Source: Earliella scabrosa
Lineage: Eukaryota > Basidiomycota > Agaricomycetes > Polyporales > Polyporaceae
Assembly (NCBI GenBank): GCA_022605405.1
Contig: JABYQQ010000002.1
Span: 992,001 to 1,056,000, forward strand
DNA: 64,000 bases
Direction: 5' to 3'
The notes under the pieces were generated by a model. That model saw only the letters and a program-made list of their open reading frames with translations, searched no databases and was not told the DNA's origin. The translations under genes were made by a program, and so were the position numbers. The first letter of the stretch is position 1; every line of letters begins with the position of its first letter. This document shows, one piece after another, positions 23,241 through 35,800 of this stretch.

Positions 23241-25442
23241 TCATGCCACCCCTGCCAAAGCAAGTAGCTTCTCGAAGTCCGGTGTGCCGAGCCCAGTGAC
23301 CTGTGCAAATACCAGTCAGTTCCATTTTATTGGAATGCGATACCTCTTCGCGAGCGGGAACGCACCGGATCCCATCCGCTGGCAGCAGGGAAGCCGTCCG
23401 TCCCGCACCCAGGGTTGCTCCCAGACGTAACGTCGTTGAAAGCGCTCGACGCGTTTCCGGAGTACAGCAGCGGGTTCAGGAAGCCAAGCGGCGGCAGCCC
23501 AGCGGAGAGTCGCTTGTCGTTGAGCAGCGCGACAATGCTTGCGAACGTCGGGCTCGACGCGCTCGTTCCGCTCACCGATTGGACAACGCCGTTGACGTTG
23601 ACTTGGAAGTTGGAGCCCTGTGTCGAGACGTCTGGATAGGCGCGTCCTGTGGCGTTGAACAGACCCGCGTTGGCGGAGCCGAGCGTCTGAAGGTATGCGT
23701 CGACGGCGGCGGATTGGTAGTCGGGGCGAGGGAATATGTTGGAGAAGCCGCCTGCGGAGAACGGGGCTGCGGTCTCCGGAGCGACCCCTGTGGTGCTCCC
23801 AACGGAGGTGATGCTACAGGCCACCAGTGAGCAGTGTGTGTGGATATCTCGAACAGCAAGAAATCAGATATGTACGCACAAAGGACAGCCGCCGGGGAAG
23901 GTTGGGACGAACGTCTCGCAGCTGTCACTAGGACGACTGCCAGCGACACCGCCGTCGCCTGACGCGAACAGAACGCTAGTTCCACGAGCGCCCAGCTGTG
24001 CATAGGCGGCGCAGAGTGTCCTGCATCAGTGGCGCGTTGTGTGAGAAGCGAGACACAACGATGAGACTGTCACTTCTAAGACTCACTGTGCGATCCCAGG
24101 AGAGTCCACGAGGAAGGGCTCGTCTATCCCGAAGCTCGTTGTGAGGACGAGAGGAGGTGTCTCTTGCTCTAGCAGGAACTTGATGATATCCAAGAAGCCC
24201 GCGACGCCATCTTGATTCTGACTCCCAACTGATACGAAGGTGGTCGGCACGTTCGTTGCCAGCCCGACTGTGTACTGGATGTCGAGGCTCTGCGGTGATA
24301 GTCAGCGGCGCATGGCATCCAGTGAGGGAACCGGCACACAGCCAACCTACTGCTTCTGCTGTACCATTGCCCTCGTTCGAGCCGCCGTCCAGTGTCTGAA
24401 CAGAAAAGGTGCTGTTGGTGGTATCCGGGCGGAATTTGTCCAGGAAAGCCTGATAAGGTTCAGCCCCTTCAGTTAGTTCGAGTACGCAGTTCAGCCGCCG
24501 TGTTAGACTCACGTCTAGATCTGACTGACTCGCCACCTCGCTCAGGAATCCGCTGACCGCAATGCTCCCAGACCCTGTGGCGGGCGCGGTGGGTATGCGA
24601 TAGAGTGCTTGCAGACATTCTGGGGTGATCTCGGCGACACAAGACGCCTTCTTGGTGGCATGTAGTCCAGTTAAATCTTGTTCCCTGGCCGGCTGAACGA
24701 TCTGAACGGCAGGCCGACGCAGCGGCGGAATGAACCTGAAAAGCTGATGGGTGAAGTTGCTTATTGAACCCAGCTTGCGATACATACTGCGTAGTCGGAT
24801 AGATGAACGTGATATGGTCCTTCACGGAGGCAGGGACTGAGTAGTATGGGGTTCCAACCACCTCGGCCCCCGTCTCCGGATGCTCATATGTGGTGTAGTC
24901 GGCGCTGAGCAATGCGTTCGCCTCTGCCACAGTAATTTCAAGTTTGAGAATCTCGCCGGATGCTGAAGCAGATGACCAGGTGAGGTTGCTCGCTGCAAGC
25001 CAATCTGTGACGGCCTTGAGACTCTCTGGTTTGGGCGCAACGAGCTTCTGTATCTATGTAGAGCAGATGCGATTGAGTAGGAAGTACGGGGGATTGAACG
25101 TACGAGGAGTCTTACCTCGGCTTGAGATAGGTGCTGGCCGTATCGGGGGCTGAGAGGATCGCTGACCTCCAGGAGTGCTAAGTACAGTCCATCTGGATCG
25201 GACATTGGCAGCCCTACGCTGAGAAATGGGCGCAGGGCTGACCCTGCAGGAGTCTGATGGCACCTTCCGTCCTTGAAACATGTCTCTCCAGGTCTGCCTT
25301 TCCTATCAGGCGGTTTGCCAGACTGCTGCTTGTTATCCCTTGCCGCCTGTAGAACGGGTGACCGCGGTGAAGATATGAGGCTTGGCCGGCCAAGCACATG
25401 AAGTATCGCGTGAGCGAGTAAGAGCAGCCCTGCTGCAAGCAT
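23241..25442 (-). CDS. Sedolisin (S53) tripeptidyl-peptidase, copy 2
   Basis: Eight exons, complement of 23241-23300, 23366-23813, 23880-24020, 24087-24289, 24351-24449, 24513-24735, 24788-25053 and 25116-25442, encode 588 residues. The signal peptide (MLAAGLLLLAHAILHVLG) is followed by an extra segment of about 50 residues with a Cys pair (CFKDGRC) before the pro-domain; copies 1 and 4 lack it. Catalytic Glu304 and Asp308 (EASLD), Asp395 (ASGDGG) and Ser504 (GTSASSP) are present, with the calcium-site motif [11 protein letters not shown] and the ending [11 protein letters not shown]. Exon borders match copy 3, its closest relative. A minus-strand TTTATA element lies about 70 bases upstream. 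The predicted role is an extracellular acid exopeptidase. Confidence 0.92.
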
Positions 25443-26222
25443 GATGCTAAAGGAATGAGTATCGCGACCTGGCGGGGGAAGGGGTCCGGAGGATATCCCC
25501 CATACACTTCCGCCTATAAACGGAATGTATAGCCGCTGGAACATCCGGGGTTTCACTCATCGGACGAGGTTGGGCGTGAGCCTGAGGCCGGGTGTTAGAT
25601 ACATGACTGTCACCATCTCACCGCAAGCCGAATCATTCCGTTGTATGACAGGTCAGATTGGTAGACTAGTGATTGCGCCTGTATAGCATGAGTGAGTGCC
25701 TATGATAGCGTTGCGCGAAGCGGTGATACATGCTACTACTTACTGCACCTGTCATGATCGCTGAGAGATACTCACGAGGACTTTTTGCATCCAGCCGCCG
25801 AATGAGCGAGGTACAGAGTGGCCTTCTCTGGACAACGAACTGAATGAGGACACGTACTGAGTTGGAGCCAACGCCGTAGAAGTACAGGGCTGAGAACTAT
25901 CCATTGGCATAACCTGATAATCAGCGGGCCACTTTGTTCAGAAATACGAGACTTGAAAAGGCGAAGACTGTCACAAAGATTTGGCCCGGGAAAGACGTGC
26001 TGACGAGCTCGAAGCGCTAGCCTCGAACTGAGATGAATCCTGCCATGCACAGCCCTTCGGCCACTTCGGACTCCGAGTCATCCGGCGCGGGCCGCGCGGT
26101 TCCACAGGCTAAGGCATCAATGCATCACAACCCGAACTCCAAAACGAATCTCTCGATTTAACTCAGTCGTGGAAGTTTCATTCGTATGATCCAACAACAT
26201 GATGATGACAGCGCAACAAAAC
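25443..26222. other. Intergenic region between sedolisin copies 2 and 3
   Basis: This is the upstream region of copy 2 (TTTATA on the minus strand at about 25516) and the 3' flank of copy 3. No other gene is seen. Confidence 0.4.
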
Positions 26223-28353
26223 TTACGTTGACCCAACCACAGCAAGCAGCTTCTCGAAATCAGGTGTTCCGAGCCCAGTCACCTATCAGAGCACCTATGA
26301 GTTTCCACCCGGCCGAGGGTGAACTGAGTACTCACCGGGTCCCAACCGCGCGCAGCAGGGAAGCCTTCCGTTCCGCATCCCGGGTTGCTGCCAAGGGTGA
26401 TGTCATTGAACGCGCTCGAAGCGTTCGAATAAAGCAGGGGGTTCAGGAAACCGAGCGGAGGAAGACCGGCGGAGAGCCGCTTGTCGTTGAGCAAGGCGAC
26501 CATGCTCGCAAACGTCGGGCTCGACGCACTCGTCCCGTTCAAGGACTTGATGGCTCCGTTGACGTTGACCTGGAATCGGGACCCCTGTGTCGAGACATCG
26601 GGGTAGGCACGTCCGGTGGTGTTGAACAGGTTCGCGTTCGTGGAGCCGAGCGTCTTGAGGTATGCTTCCACCGCAGCGGACTGATACTCAGGGCGCGGAA
26701 AGATGTTCGAAAAGCCGCCTGCGGAGAAGGGGGCCGCGGTCTCCGGGGCGATACCTTGAGTGCTCCCCACGGAAGTAATGCTGTGCGATAGTCAGCTACG
26801 TGCATAGCAGGAGTCTGTGGCAACGCACAAAGGACAGCCGCTGGGGAAGGTGGGAACGAAGGTGTCGCAGGTGTCGCTGAAACGGTGACCCGCGACACCA
26901 CCATCTCCTGAGGAAAAGAGGACGCTGGTTCCGCGTGCGCCCAGTTGAGCGTAAGCAGCGCATAGCATCCTATGCATGTGTAGTCCCCGTCAGCAGAAAC
27001 TCTTGGTCATACGGTTGTTCGACTCACTGAGCGAGCTCCGGGGTGTCCTCTAGGAATATCTCATCTGCCCCAAAGCTGGTAGTGAGGACCAGAGGAGGGT
27101 CGTCTTGCTCGAGTAGAAATTTGATGATGTCCAATAATCCTGATAAGCCATCTTGGTTCTGGCTACCAACTGATACGAAGGTGGTTGGTACATCCGTCGC
27201 TAGGCCGACTGTGTACTGGATGTCGAGGGCCTGAAGATGGGGTCAGTCGAGAGAAGCGCATACTCATGAAGTAACCGCACTGCTTCTGCCGTCCCTATGC
27301 CCTCATTTGAGCCGCCGTCCAGAGTCTGAACGGAAAAGGTACCGTTGTCAATGTCCGGACGGAACGAGCTGAGGAAAGCCTGATGGACATTTGGTTAGTG
27401 GACTGCAAAACTGTACAATCCTGTGCAACTCACGTTCAAGTCCCGTTGGCTCGCCACCTCATTCAAGAATCCGCTGACTGCGATGCTGTTACCAGAGGCT
27501 GTGCCAGGCGTGGTGGGGATGTGATAGAGCGCTTGGAGACATTCAGGGGTGATGACATCGGTGCAGGAGGATGGAATAATGGACCCTCCACGTTGCTTCC
27601 AGGTTTGGTTGTCTCTCGCAGGTTGAACGATCCGTGCCGATGGTTTGAGAAGGGAGGGCGATAAGAACCTACCGAATGAGTCAGATCACTAGCTTGGTCT
27701 TTGAGCGTCACATGCTTACTGCGTAGAGGGGTAGACGAATGTGATGTGATCCTGCACAGAGGGAGGAAGGATGTAGTATGGGGTACCAACTACCTCCTCT
27801 CCAGTCTCGATGTTCTCGTAGACGCTGTAGTTAGCGCTGAGAAGTGCGTTGGCTTCTTCCCCAGTGACTTCGACGTTCAGAATGTCTCCAAATGCTGATC
27901 CTGACGACCAGGTCAGGTTGTGCGCTGCCAACCAGCCTGTTACGGCCTTCAAACTCTCTGCGCTTGGTCCGACGAATTGCTGTATCTGAGATAGAGGATT
28001 GCATGAAAGTTGTGCCACGATATAATGGTGAACGGGGCGCATACCTCGTCCTTGGAGAGATGTTGGCCGTACCGGGGGCTCGTGGGATCGCTTACGTTCA
28101 GAAGGCTTGCGTAAAGGCCGGCCATGTTGACTGAAGGTAAGCCGATCTTGACAAGCTTGAAGATGCTCCGAGGTGGCCCACAATGGTGGTCACTCGAGCA
28201 ACTTTTTCCCAAGCCCACGTGTTGTGGAGGTCCTCTGAAGCGTTTGGCGTTCTTGTGAGTGCTGAATGACTCGGATCCTTGTGCATAATATGGGCTGATT
28301 CGACCAAATACGAATGAAGCAAGGTAAAGAAAAAGCAGTCCTGCTGCGAGCAT
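26223..28353 (-). CDS. Sedolisin (S53) tripeptidyl-peptidase, copy 3
   Basis: Eight exons, complement of 26223-26282, 26336-26780, 26829-26969, 27028-27230, 27281-27379, 27434-27668, 27720-27985 and 28045-28353, encode 585 residues. Like copy 2 it has a signal peptide ([17 protein letters not shown]) and then an insert with a Cys pair (CSSDHHC) ahead of the pro-domain. Catalytic Glu302 and Asp306 (EAALD), Asp393 (SSGDGG) and Ser502 (GTSASSP) are intact, as is the GWDPVTGLGTP end. Five of its eight exons have the same length as in copy 2 (60, 141, 203, 99 and 266 nt), so the two arose by tandem duplication. A minus-strand TTTATA lies about 65 bases upstream of the ATG. The predicted role is extracellular protein digestion in acid conditions. 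Confidence 0.92.
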
Positions 28354-29324
28354 GTTGAGGTGAAGAGGCCGACACAGGTCACACGACGGCATTTACATCT
28401 GCTACTTGTCTCCGTATAAATACACACCCAGGCGGCGATGCCATATCAAGATGGGCAAAAGGGGGTCACTGACCAACGAATGTGAGGCTGCGAAGTATAC
28501 TGATACAACAGATTGGAATCCCTGAATCTGTCATGCTCTGCGATGCCAGTGTTGTTCGATGCAAACTCAGCGCTGGGTGCTGTCGCCAGTGAGCCTCACA
28601 GCCTGGAGCATCGGACTGTGTCTGCGTTCCCAGGTCCTGTCGAATCCATCGTGAGTGGTGCAACCCCCACGTCAATCGGCAGAGAGCACTCATGCATCAC
28701 GTACTAGTCTCGTCGGAGAGCGACTTGACCGGCGGCGGGCCCGGGCGCGCGGTTGGCCATCATGATCAGGACGTCGTTGTGTCTAGCCATGGGCTCCAAG
28801 AACCAAATCCTGAGTGCAACCGTGTGTATAAGAAGTCGTGACGGCGGTCGGGGACTTGATAGCGAAGAAAGCAAAAGATTGCGAAGTTCATCGAAGTTAG
28901 AAATCCGTAGTAGGCGCCTGGCCGCTGACGCCCGGGTAAGTCTAACCCTAACCTCAGGGCCCCTACTTTGCAACTTGCTATCTGATCATTGATGGGCATG
29001 TCTCGAGACCTCGCGCTTCTCAGTTACGAAGTACAAGGATAAATCAATCAATTGGAGACTTTGACACGAGCACGACTACAGACATACTACCATCATCGTC
29101 TTCTCCGCGCTCATCCGCCTCTACCACCCCGCTAGCCATCTACACGTCAGGACTCAGGAGGGAATGTGGAATCTCAATCTCGATCCTCAATCCGAGGCAA
29201 CTGTTCACGGAAACATACAATCCAAAGACTGCGTAGGTCGTCTACACAATCAAGCGCAGACATCAGTCCGCAGCGATCATATAGTGGTGCGAGCGATGGG
29301 ACGTACTCGATCGTGGATCCTAGT
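28354..29324. other. Intergenic region
   Basis: Upstream of sedolisin copy 3 and downstream of the Pro-repeat gene. A CTAACCCTAACCT stretch (about 28938-28950) resembles two telomere repeats but is too short to mean much. No gene is supported. Confidence 0.4.
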
Positions 29325-30030
29325 TCAGACGGCGGGGGCGCTGACGGGGAGGGAGGGGATGGCCGGAAGTGAGACCGGGAGCGAGACAGAAGGGATGGCG
29401 GTGGAGACCGCCGGGACAGAGATGGAGGGGACAGAAACGGAGGGGACAGCGGGGACAGAGACAGACGGGACGGACGGGAGACCGTCGGTAGGGAGGGCGG
29501 GGACAGAAACGCTTGGAATGGCGGGGACAGAGACGCTTGGAATGGCGGGCACAGAAACGCTGGGAACGGCGGGAAGACCGTCGGTGGGGACAGCGGGGAC
29601 GGGAACGCTCGGGATGGCCGGGAGGCTGTCGGTGGGGAGGGCTGGGAGAGAGATGGAGGGAACGGCTGGGATGGAGGGAACGATGGTCGCCTCGGCCCCG
29701 GCGGCAGGGCTGCTAGCGAGGATGCTGGAGGCGGCGCTCCCTGGAAAACACAATCAGTGATAGGAATATGCGAAGAGAGGACACTAGGATTACCCGCGGC
29801 ACCGAGGATGCTGCTGCAAGACGGAGCAGTGTGTAAGATTATTGCGCCGACGATTGGAATGAAAGGGTGTCTCACCTCGCCGCGCCCGGCAGGTCGGTCG
29901 GGATGGCGGGGATACCGGTCGGGATGCCGACGGGGACGTCTACGGAGATGGAGGTGGCGATGATCTGCGGGACCGGGTTGGCCACCGCGACGGCGACGAG
30001 AGCGAGGACGGCTGTGAGCTTGGCGAACAT
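29325..30030 (-). CDS. Secreted Val/Ser/Pro-repeat protein
   Basis: Three exons, complement of 29325-29740, 29794-29813 and 29876-30030, encode 196 residues with exact frame. The middle exon is only 20 nt and both of its borders are standard. A signal peptide (MFAKLTAVLALVAVAVA) is followed by a short linker (GIPTGIPAIPTDLPG) and then a long run of Pro-spaced motifs such as SVPAIP, SVSVPAV and LPTDGLP (about residues 85-196). There is no cysteine. The N-terminus resembles that of the collagen-like hydrophobin (signal starting M-x-AKL, then VGLPTDIP or GIPTGIP), and the repeats resemble the protein at the window start. I do not recognise a described family; a wall or matrix protein is inferred. 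A minus-strand CTATAAG lies at 30148-30154. Confidence 0.75.
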
Positions 30031-32877
30031 GCTGAGATGGTAAAGGTTGGTTAATAGAGAAGAAGAGGAAGAGGAGCTGGTGAAGCTGTGAGTTCAAGTC
30101 TGGAGGTGCGGATGCCCTGGAGTCCAACCACAGGGAACGTCGGCCTTCTTATAGCCTTCGCGAACCCCGCGTTAGGTAGTATCGGACTACTTGAGCGAGC
30201 TTGGACATAGCCTTGATTTCTCATGAGTCGCAGTAGGTTGGAATGTTTGTCCTGGAGTGCGCAGCGCAGCGCGCGGCTGCGGAAGCGCGAGGTTCGCAGG
30301 CAAGGAGATCGCAATTCCGAGGAAAGCTAACTTTGGCTGGGCCGCGTGGGCGGGTGACGACATGGCGAGAACCCTGAGCACTTGGAGCGAGTCCTCCGTT
30401 CCCAGGGATGCTTCGCGGAGACGTCAAGGGATGAGCTCGAAGCTTTGACGGGCAGCGAACTCTGTATTCAGAGTTGCGGGTCCTGTCGATGGGATGACGG
30501 GGATTCACGCTGCGCGAAGTTGTAATACGGGTAATGCCTGTTGATGCTCCACGAGGGAGGCATAGCGGTCATCTGTCGGCGGTGAAAGGGGGACAGCCTA
30601 GGGTTGTGTTAGTGCACTACCAGCCAGGGAGCGCTCGCCGGTACCGCGCGTGCGAGAAGAGCCGTCAGGCGGGATCTTCGCAGTAATCGTGCGGTCAATT
30701 AAAACTACGGAAGTAGTGACATCGCACCGAACGGCGAAGAATGTCGGGTTGCGGTCTGAATCACCGACTTGGACCGTACGCACGGGAAAGAGGTACACCC
30801 GGAAAGGTCGTAATGTCTCTCGGACCCGACGCTGTGAATTGAGTCGGCCGTTTGCCCATCGCGGTCGCTGTGTGAGAGGTTCGGAAGGTTCATCAGCTAG
30901 CAGGGGCATCTTCAGCGACATGTATCAGAAAGATCGAATGCTGCTCACTTGTTACTAGCATGAGAACGGACGACTGCAGCTGGAAGGACCTATAGTACAG
31001 TGTTGTTGCAATCTGGAGTCGGTGTGGCCCGTTGGTGAATGTTACAGATGCTAAAACTAGCGAGCCGGCGGGACCGTATGAGGGGACGCAAGAAGTGTCT
31101 GTACGGCGGATTTGGTTCCGGGTGCAGAGCAGGTCAATAGAGATGAAGTGGTAGGAATCCGCGATAAACACGAAATTAGAGACCGCAGCAACGCACTGCC
31201 AACGTTATTGAGCGGAGTACAGAACCACCGGGTTGTCGGGCTTCTCCAGCTGGGTGAGTTCTCGCGAACTGGACGGCATGATGTCGACGACGGCGAGGGA
31301 AGACATACGGCGACATAGCTTTGTGGAGCGAACTGGCTTCAGAGTTGCAGTTGACTGGGCCTCGATGGGGGATGGCGCGTCATGGGGCAAGACGATTGGC
31401 GCAGATGCGCGAGCAGACATACATCATGCCGAGGTCAAGAGCTCATTCTTGGACTCCAGACGACTGCCAATCGCGAGAACCTTGCATTGCGGAACGAGTG
31501 TTGCGTCCCTGTGACGTCGAGGGTCGCGGACAGAGCCCTCTTGTGGGTTGGGCGACGTTCGCAGCTGCCTGAGATGGCGGTATGCTTGCTCAGACTCCGG
31601 CGGTTCTACCGCATAGCATCACGGAGGCATTGCTAGGTAGAGTTTCGATCGGTCCCAGCCTGGAGCAAATGTCAACATAGAGTCAGCGAGCACGCTCACT
31701 CTGAGTGTTCACCACCACAAGCTTTGAAGTCCACTCACTTTTGCGTATGTCGCGCTACAGGTGGCGGCAGAGCTGCCTTATGGCCGCAAGGCAAGGCGAG
31801 TGCTTTGGGGAATATGACGTCAAGCACTGTCAGAGCATCATCCGTCTACAGGCACTGGAAGTAGAGTCAGTCCGACGGCGAAGGGTGAACGCACGGGGCC
31901 GCCTTACATCGGAGGTCGGAAAGACAAGGAAGGAGAGACTGGTGCGGAATGAGCTTGACTGGGGAGAACTGACCTGGATTCGGTACCGTCACGAGGCAGC
32001 TTGTCTGGTGGGTGGGAGAGCGGTATGGGTAATAACTTCCTCGGACAAGCCAGGTCGAATATGGTTCTAACGCGAGCATCGCCAACGATTGCCGGCAAAT
32101 TGCGCCACCTTGTGAGCACCCACGCACATCGCAGTAGGAACGACGATCTGGCTGGTAGTCCATGGGTGAGAATCAGTTCGACAATATCGTTGTATATCTG
32201 GTCAGTCTGTCCTCACTGTGAGCAGATGCGTGCATGTCGAACCTTGTACCTTCTGGCCGCCTGACCTTGCCATCACCTGTCCGACAACGCAGCAAACAAC
32301 AGCGAATTGAACTGGATGCTTTATTCTTGGAAAGGCCGGCCGTGAGTGCATGACGGCAGCGGCAACGTTGCGAGCATCCTCGATATTGCCCGCAACAAAG
32401 CAATGTATGATTGTGATTTGTTCTGCGCCTCCCGGAGATGCAATAGTCACCGCGACGGTCGAGACGGTGATGGAGGACGACAAGAGAAACAATTGGTTCG
32501 GTGCGAAGCGCAGGCGCGCCGCAAAGCCGCCGTTGTGGGCGGGAAGCGCCCAGCACGCGTCGCGCCTGGTCGCGCTCGCCGCTCGCGTCAGTGGCTGCGT
32601 CCCTCCTCTTCCGCTGTCCGCCATCTGCGTCCCCTCCCCGCCTCTCTCTCCGCTCTTGTGGCTCAATACACTAGGACACACACTGCACACAGCACTCTAC
32701 TTACGCCTGCACGAGGCTAACACGCGACACTCCATCACAACCACCTCTCTTCCGGCGTGGTTTGGCTTACTGAACCCTCCGGCACACGACATCCTGCTTT
32801 CCTTCGAGGAGCCGTAATCGCTGCACTCTGCTAGAAGCGTACTGCGCCACGCCGTCTCTCTTCTTGTGGATGAGACG
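30031..32877. other. Intergenic region, 2.8 kb
   Basis: Apart from the TATA element of the Pro-repeat gene (30148-30154, minus strand), I see only short, overlapping frames on both strands. One minus-strand frame (about 30598-30921) looks slightly protein-like but has no recognisable motif. The end (32550-32870) is the pyrimidine-rich promoter of the next gene. Confidence 0.4.
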
Positions 32878-35800
32878 ATGCCGAGGTTAGGCTCCGAGTC
32901 GACTGCTTCCGCCCGACGACACAACCCCACCCAGACACACTCGAGCTACTATCCCGTCAACTCCCAGAGCTGGCACACACGCTCGCCCAGGAGCGACTCC
33001 CCGCTCCGCAGCGACTCTCCTTCTGGCCATCTCTCAGACTCGTTCGATTCGTCCGATGACTTGCTCGGACCCACTCGCCCGTCTGGGTCGCGCTCCCGGT
33101 GGCGCAGCTCTGGAACTCCTTACGGACCGCGTCCACTCGCCAAATTATCGCTGCCAGAACAGGCCCATCTTCATGCAGCCGCTACGCCGACCGCAACTTC
33201 GTCTGAGCCGTCCTCGGATGCACACGCGGGATCAACGACCCTCGAGCAGCCCGCTACAGGACGCGCTGTGGTGGACGCGGCGGAAGGCGGAGAACAAGAG
33301 GATGACGAGGACGATGGGACGGGCGCGCCGCAAGACGAGTCCGAATCTGAACTAGATGAGGCCGATCACGCGCACGCGCACCCTCAGCAGCCGCTGTCCG
33401 CCGCAGCGGCGAAGAAGCGCGAGAAGAATAAGAAGAAGAAAGCCAAGGCTCGCGCGAAGGCGAAGGAAAAGGAGAAGGTCAGGCTCGCGCCAGACACTAT
33501 CCCGCCCCCGCCCGCCCCGCCGCAGGAGCTGCTCGCTTCCATGTCTCGCATCGCGACACTTGTGGGCTCGCTTGACCCGGACGCGCCACAAGACAAGCCC
33601 AACAAGCTCATGCAGCAAGTCCACGACGCGCTCGCCAAGGACGGTCACTCGGTTCCTCTCGCGCAGTGGCGTGCGGAGGTGCTGCAGAGCGTGCGCAGGA
33701 TGGAGACCATGCTCGGGAAGATGGAGAAGTGGCAGGGCCAAGTGACTCCGAGCGAGATCGAAGCATTGAAGCAGGAGACGGCGCGACTGGAGGTGCGCGT
33801 GCGCGCGGTGGTGGAAACGAAGGGCGCCGTGGACGTGTATCAGGTGGCTTCTGGGAAGGAGAAAGGGAAGATGGAGGTGAGGGTGAAAGTGGTGGGAGCT
33901 AGACAATCGTCAGACGACGCGGACGTTGTCGCGTTGCAGCCAGGTGCGAACGAACAAGACAGCGACGATGCGGACAGTGTCTCTGATAGCGCTCCAGAGA
34001 GCAATTCATGCCCTTCCGACAGCGACACCGGTCCGACAGAACCTGACCCTGAAGACCGCTCGCCACAGGAAGAGAAGAGCCTCGCACTGGATCTCCCACC
34101 CTCGCGTTTGCCCACCCCTGTAGTCCTCGATTTACCACCCCCAGCTGCCGACTCTACGCAAGTGCCACCCGTACTTGACCTCGACAGACGTTCCCCTCCA
34201 TCCCCGCCAACACATTCCCATGTCACCAGCCTTGCCCCTCAGGACTACAACGTTCCTCCGGAACCACCTCAGGACCCAGTCGAGTACCTGAAGAAGTACC
34301 CGTGGTCAATGATCGAGGTGATGCTGCTGCTCGAGGTGACCGCTCACTTTCCCCCTGCTGAGCATGGTTGGTTGTTCATCGCCGAAGCATACAACAACCT
34401 CCTCATCACCCGCCCGCTTCAAGAATGGTTTCTGAAGCAATCCGGTGTAACCCACGAGGAGGACACTAAGATGGCAGCTTTGCTCAAGAGGTTGGGCGCG
34501 GAGGCCTCTCAGCTGCGCACCGCCTCCATTTTAACTCCTGCAAAGGCCACGAACGTCACTCCCGCACCGAAGGCGACAGCCGCAAAGGCTCAGTCCAAGG
34601 CCGGCGAACGCGGTAAGGCCGCCCCGTTTGGCAGCGCTGAGGCGCGTGCTGAGGCCAACGCTCGTGCAAAGCCTGCTCCTCCACCAGCAGCAATCGGGAG
34701 CGGAACTGCAAAGGGCGCGCACTTCGTGACACGCTTGCCACACCCTCTTGCACCGTTACACCTTGGAGACGACCAAGCCGGACCTCCTCCTGCCCAGCGC
34801 ATCATGTCCCTTCCTCGGCGCCGCCCCCCGCTCACCATGCCCTCGGCCGACGCGAAGGCATTGTATCGCATCATGCGGTCGGCAGCCTCGCCCGCAGGCT
34901 CGCGGACGTATCGCGACGAGTCCCGGCTTGCGATGCTCGCGCTGTTCGGCTCGACCGGCAACCGCTTCGTCGTGCGCACCATGTGGGACTGCTGGCACCG
35001 ATGGCACACACCCTGGATCGTCCAGGGCGGGCCCATCGAGGAGGCTGGCATGCCCACCACGCCCGCCGTCCCCGCGGACTATCTTGCGGGGAACATCCTC
35101 GTGCCGTTTCGGACGTCGATCCCGCGGATGCCGTCATTCGAGTATCGCCCCGTCCCGGGAACGTACCCTGACGTGCCCGGAGTGCAGCATGCCGTCCCCT
35201 CGACGTACGACCCGCGTCCGGGCATGGTTGTCTACGCGCGCACGGCGCTTGCCATGGCGGAGGGCGCGTGGGCGAAGGCCGGCCTCGGGCGCGCGCCGGA
35301 CGGGACGATCGCGGACGACATCGCGGACGCGCGCAAGGTGCGGCCGCCGACGACGCTCGCGGGCATCTGGCCGGGCAAAGGTACGGTGCTGTGGACTGTG
35401 GGGCTCGGGGCGGAGAGGAGGGCTGCCGCTGACCGCGCGATCGCGCTTGCTACAGGCCAACCGCTGCAGAAGGCCCCCCAGCCGGCTGCTTCTAGTGCTG
35501 CTAGCAGTGCGACTGCGACTGCGGTGGGCACTGCAGCTCGGCCTACCCCGTCGTCTTCCCCTTCCCCTTCTGCTGCGGCGACGCCGCCTGCGAAGGCGGC
35601 GAACCCTCCCCTTCCGCTCGGTGCGAACGTCGCTGCGAAGGCGGTGAATCCCCTCCTTCCGCCTGGGGCGAACGTCGCTGCAACCCTGGCTGCACCCAGG
35701 CCGAGGGCCGGGGCCGCAGTGTCCACCGCGCAGAACACCGTCGTCCTCAACCCGCCTATCATCGCGAAACCCACGACCACGAACCTTCCTCCCCCGCCGG

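Noticed and set aside
28938..28950. Telomere-like CTAACCCTAACC sequence
   Set aside because: Only two repeats; too short to mark a former chromosome end.
30598..30921. A 107-codon minus-strand frame with a slightly protein-like stretch
   Set aside because: No ATG context, motif or neighbouring exon could be found; the other strand is open too.
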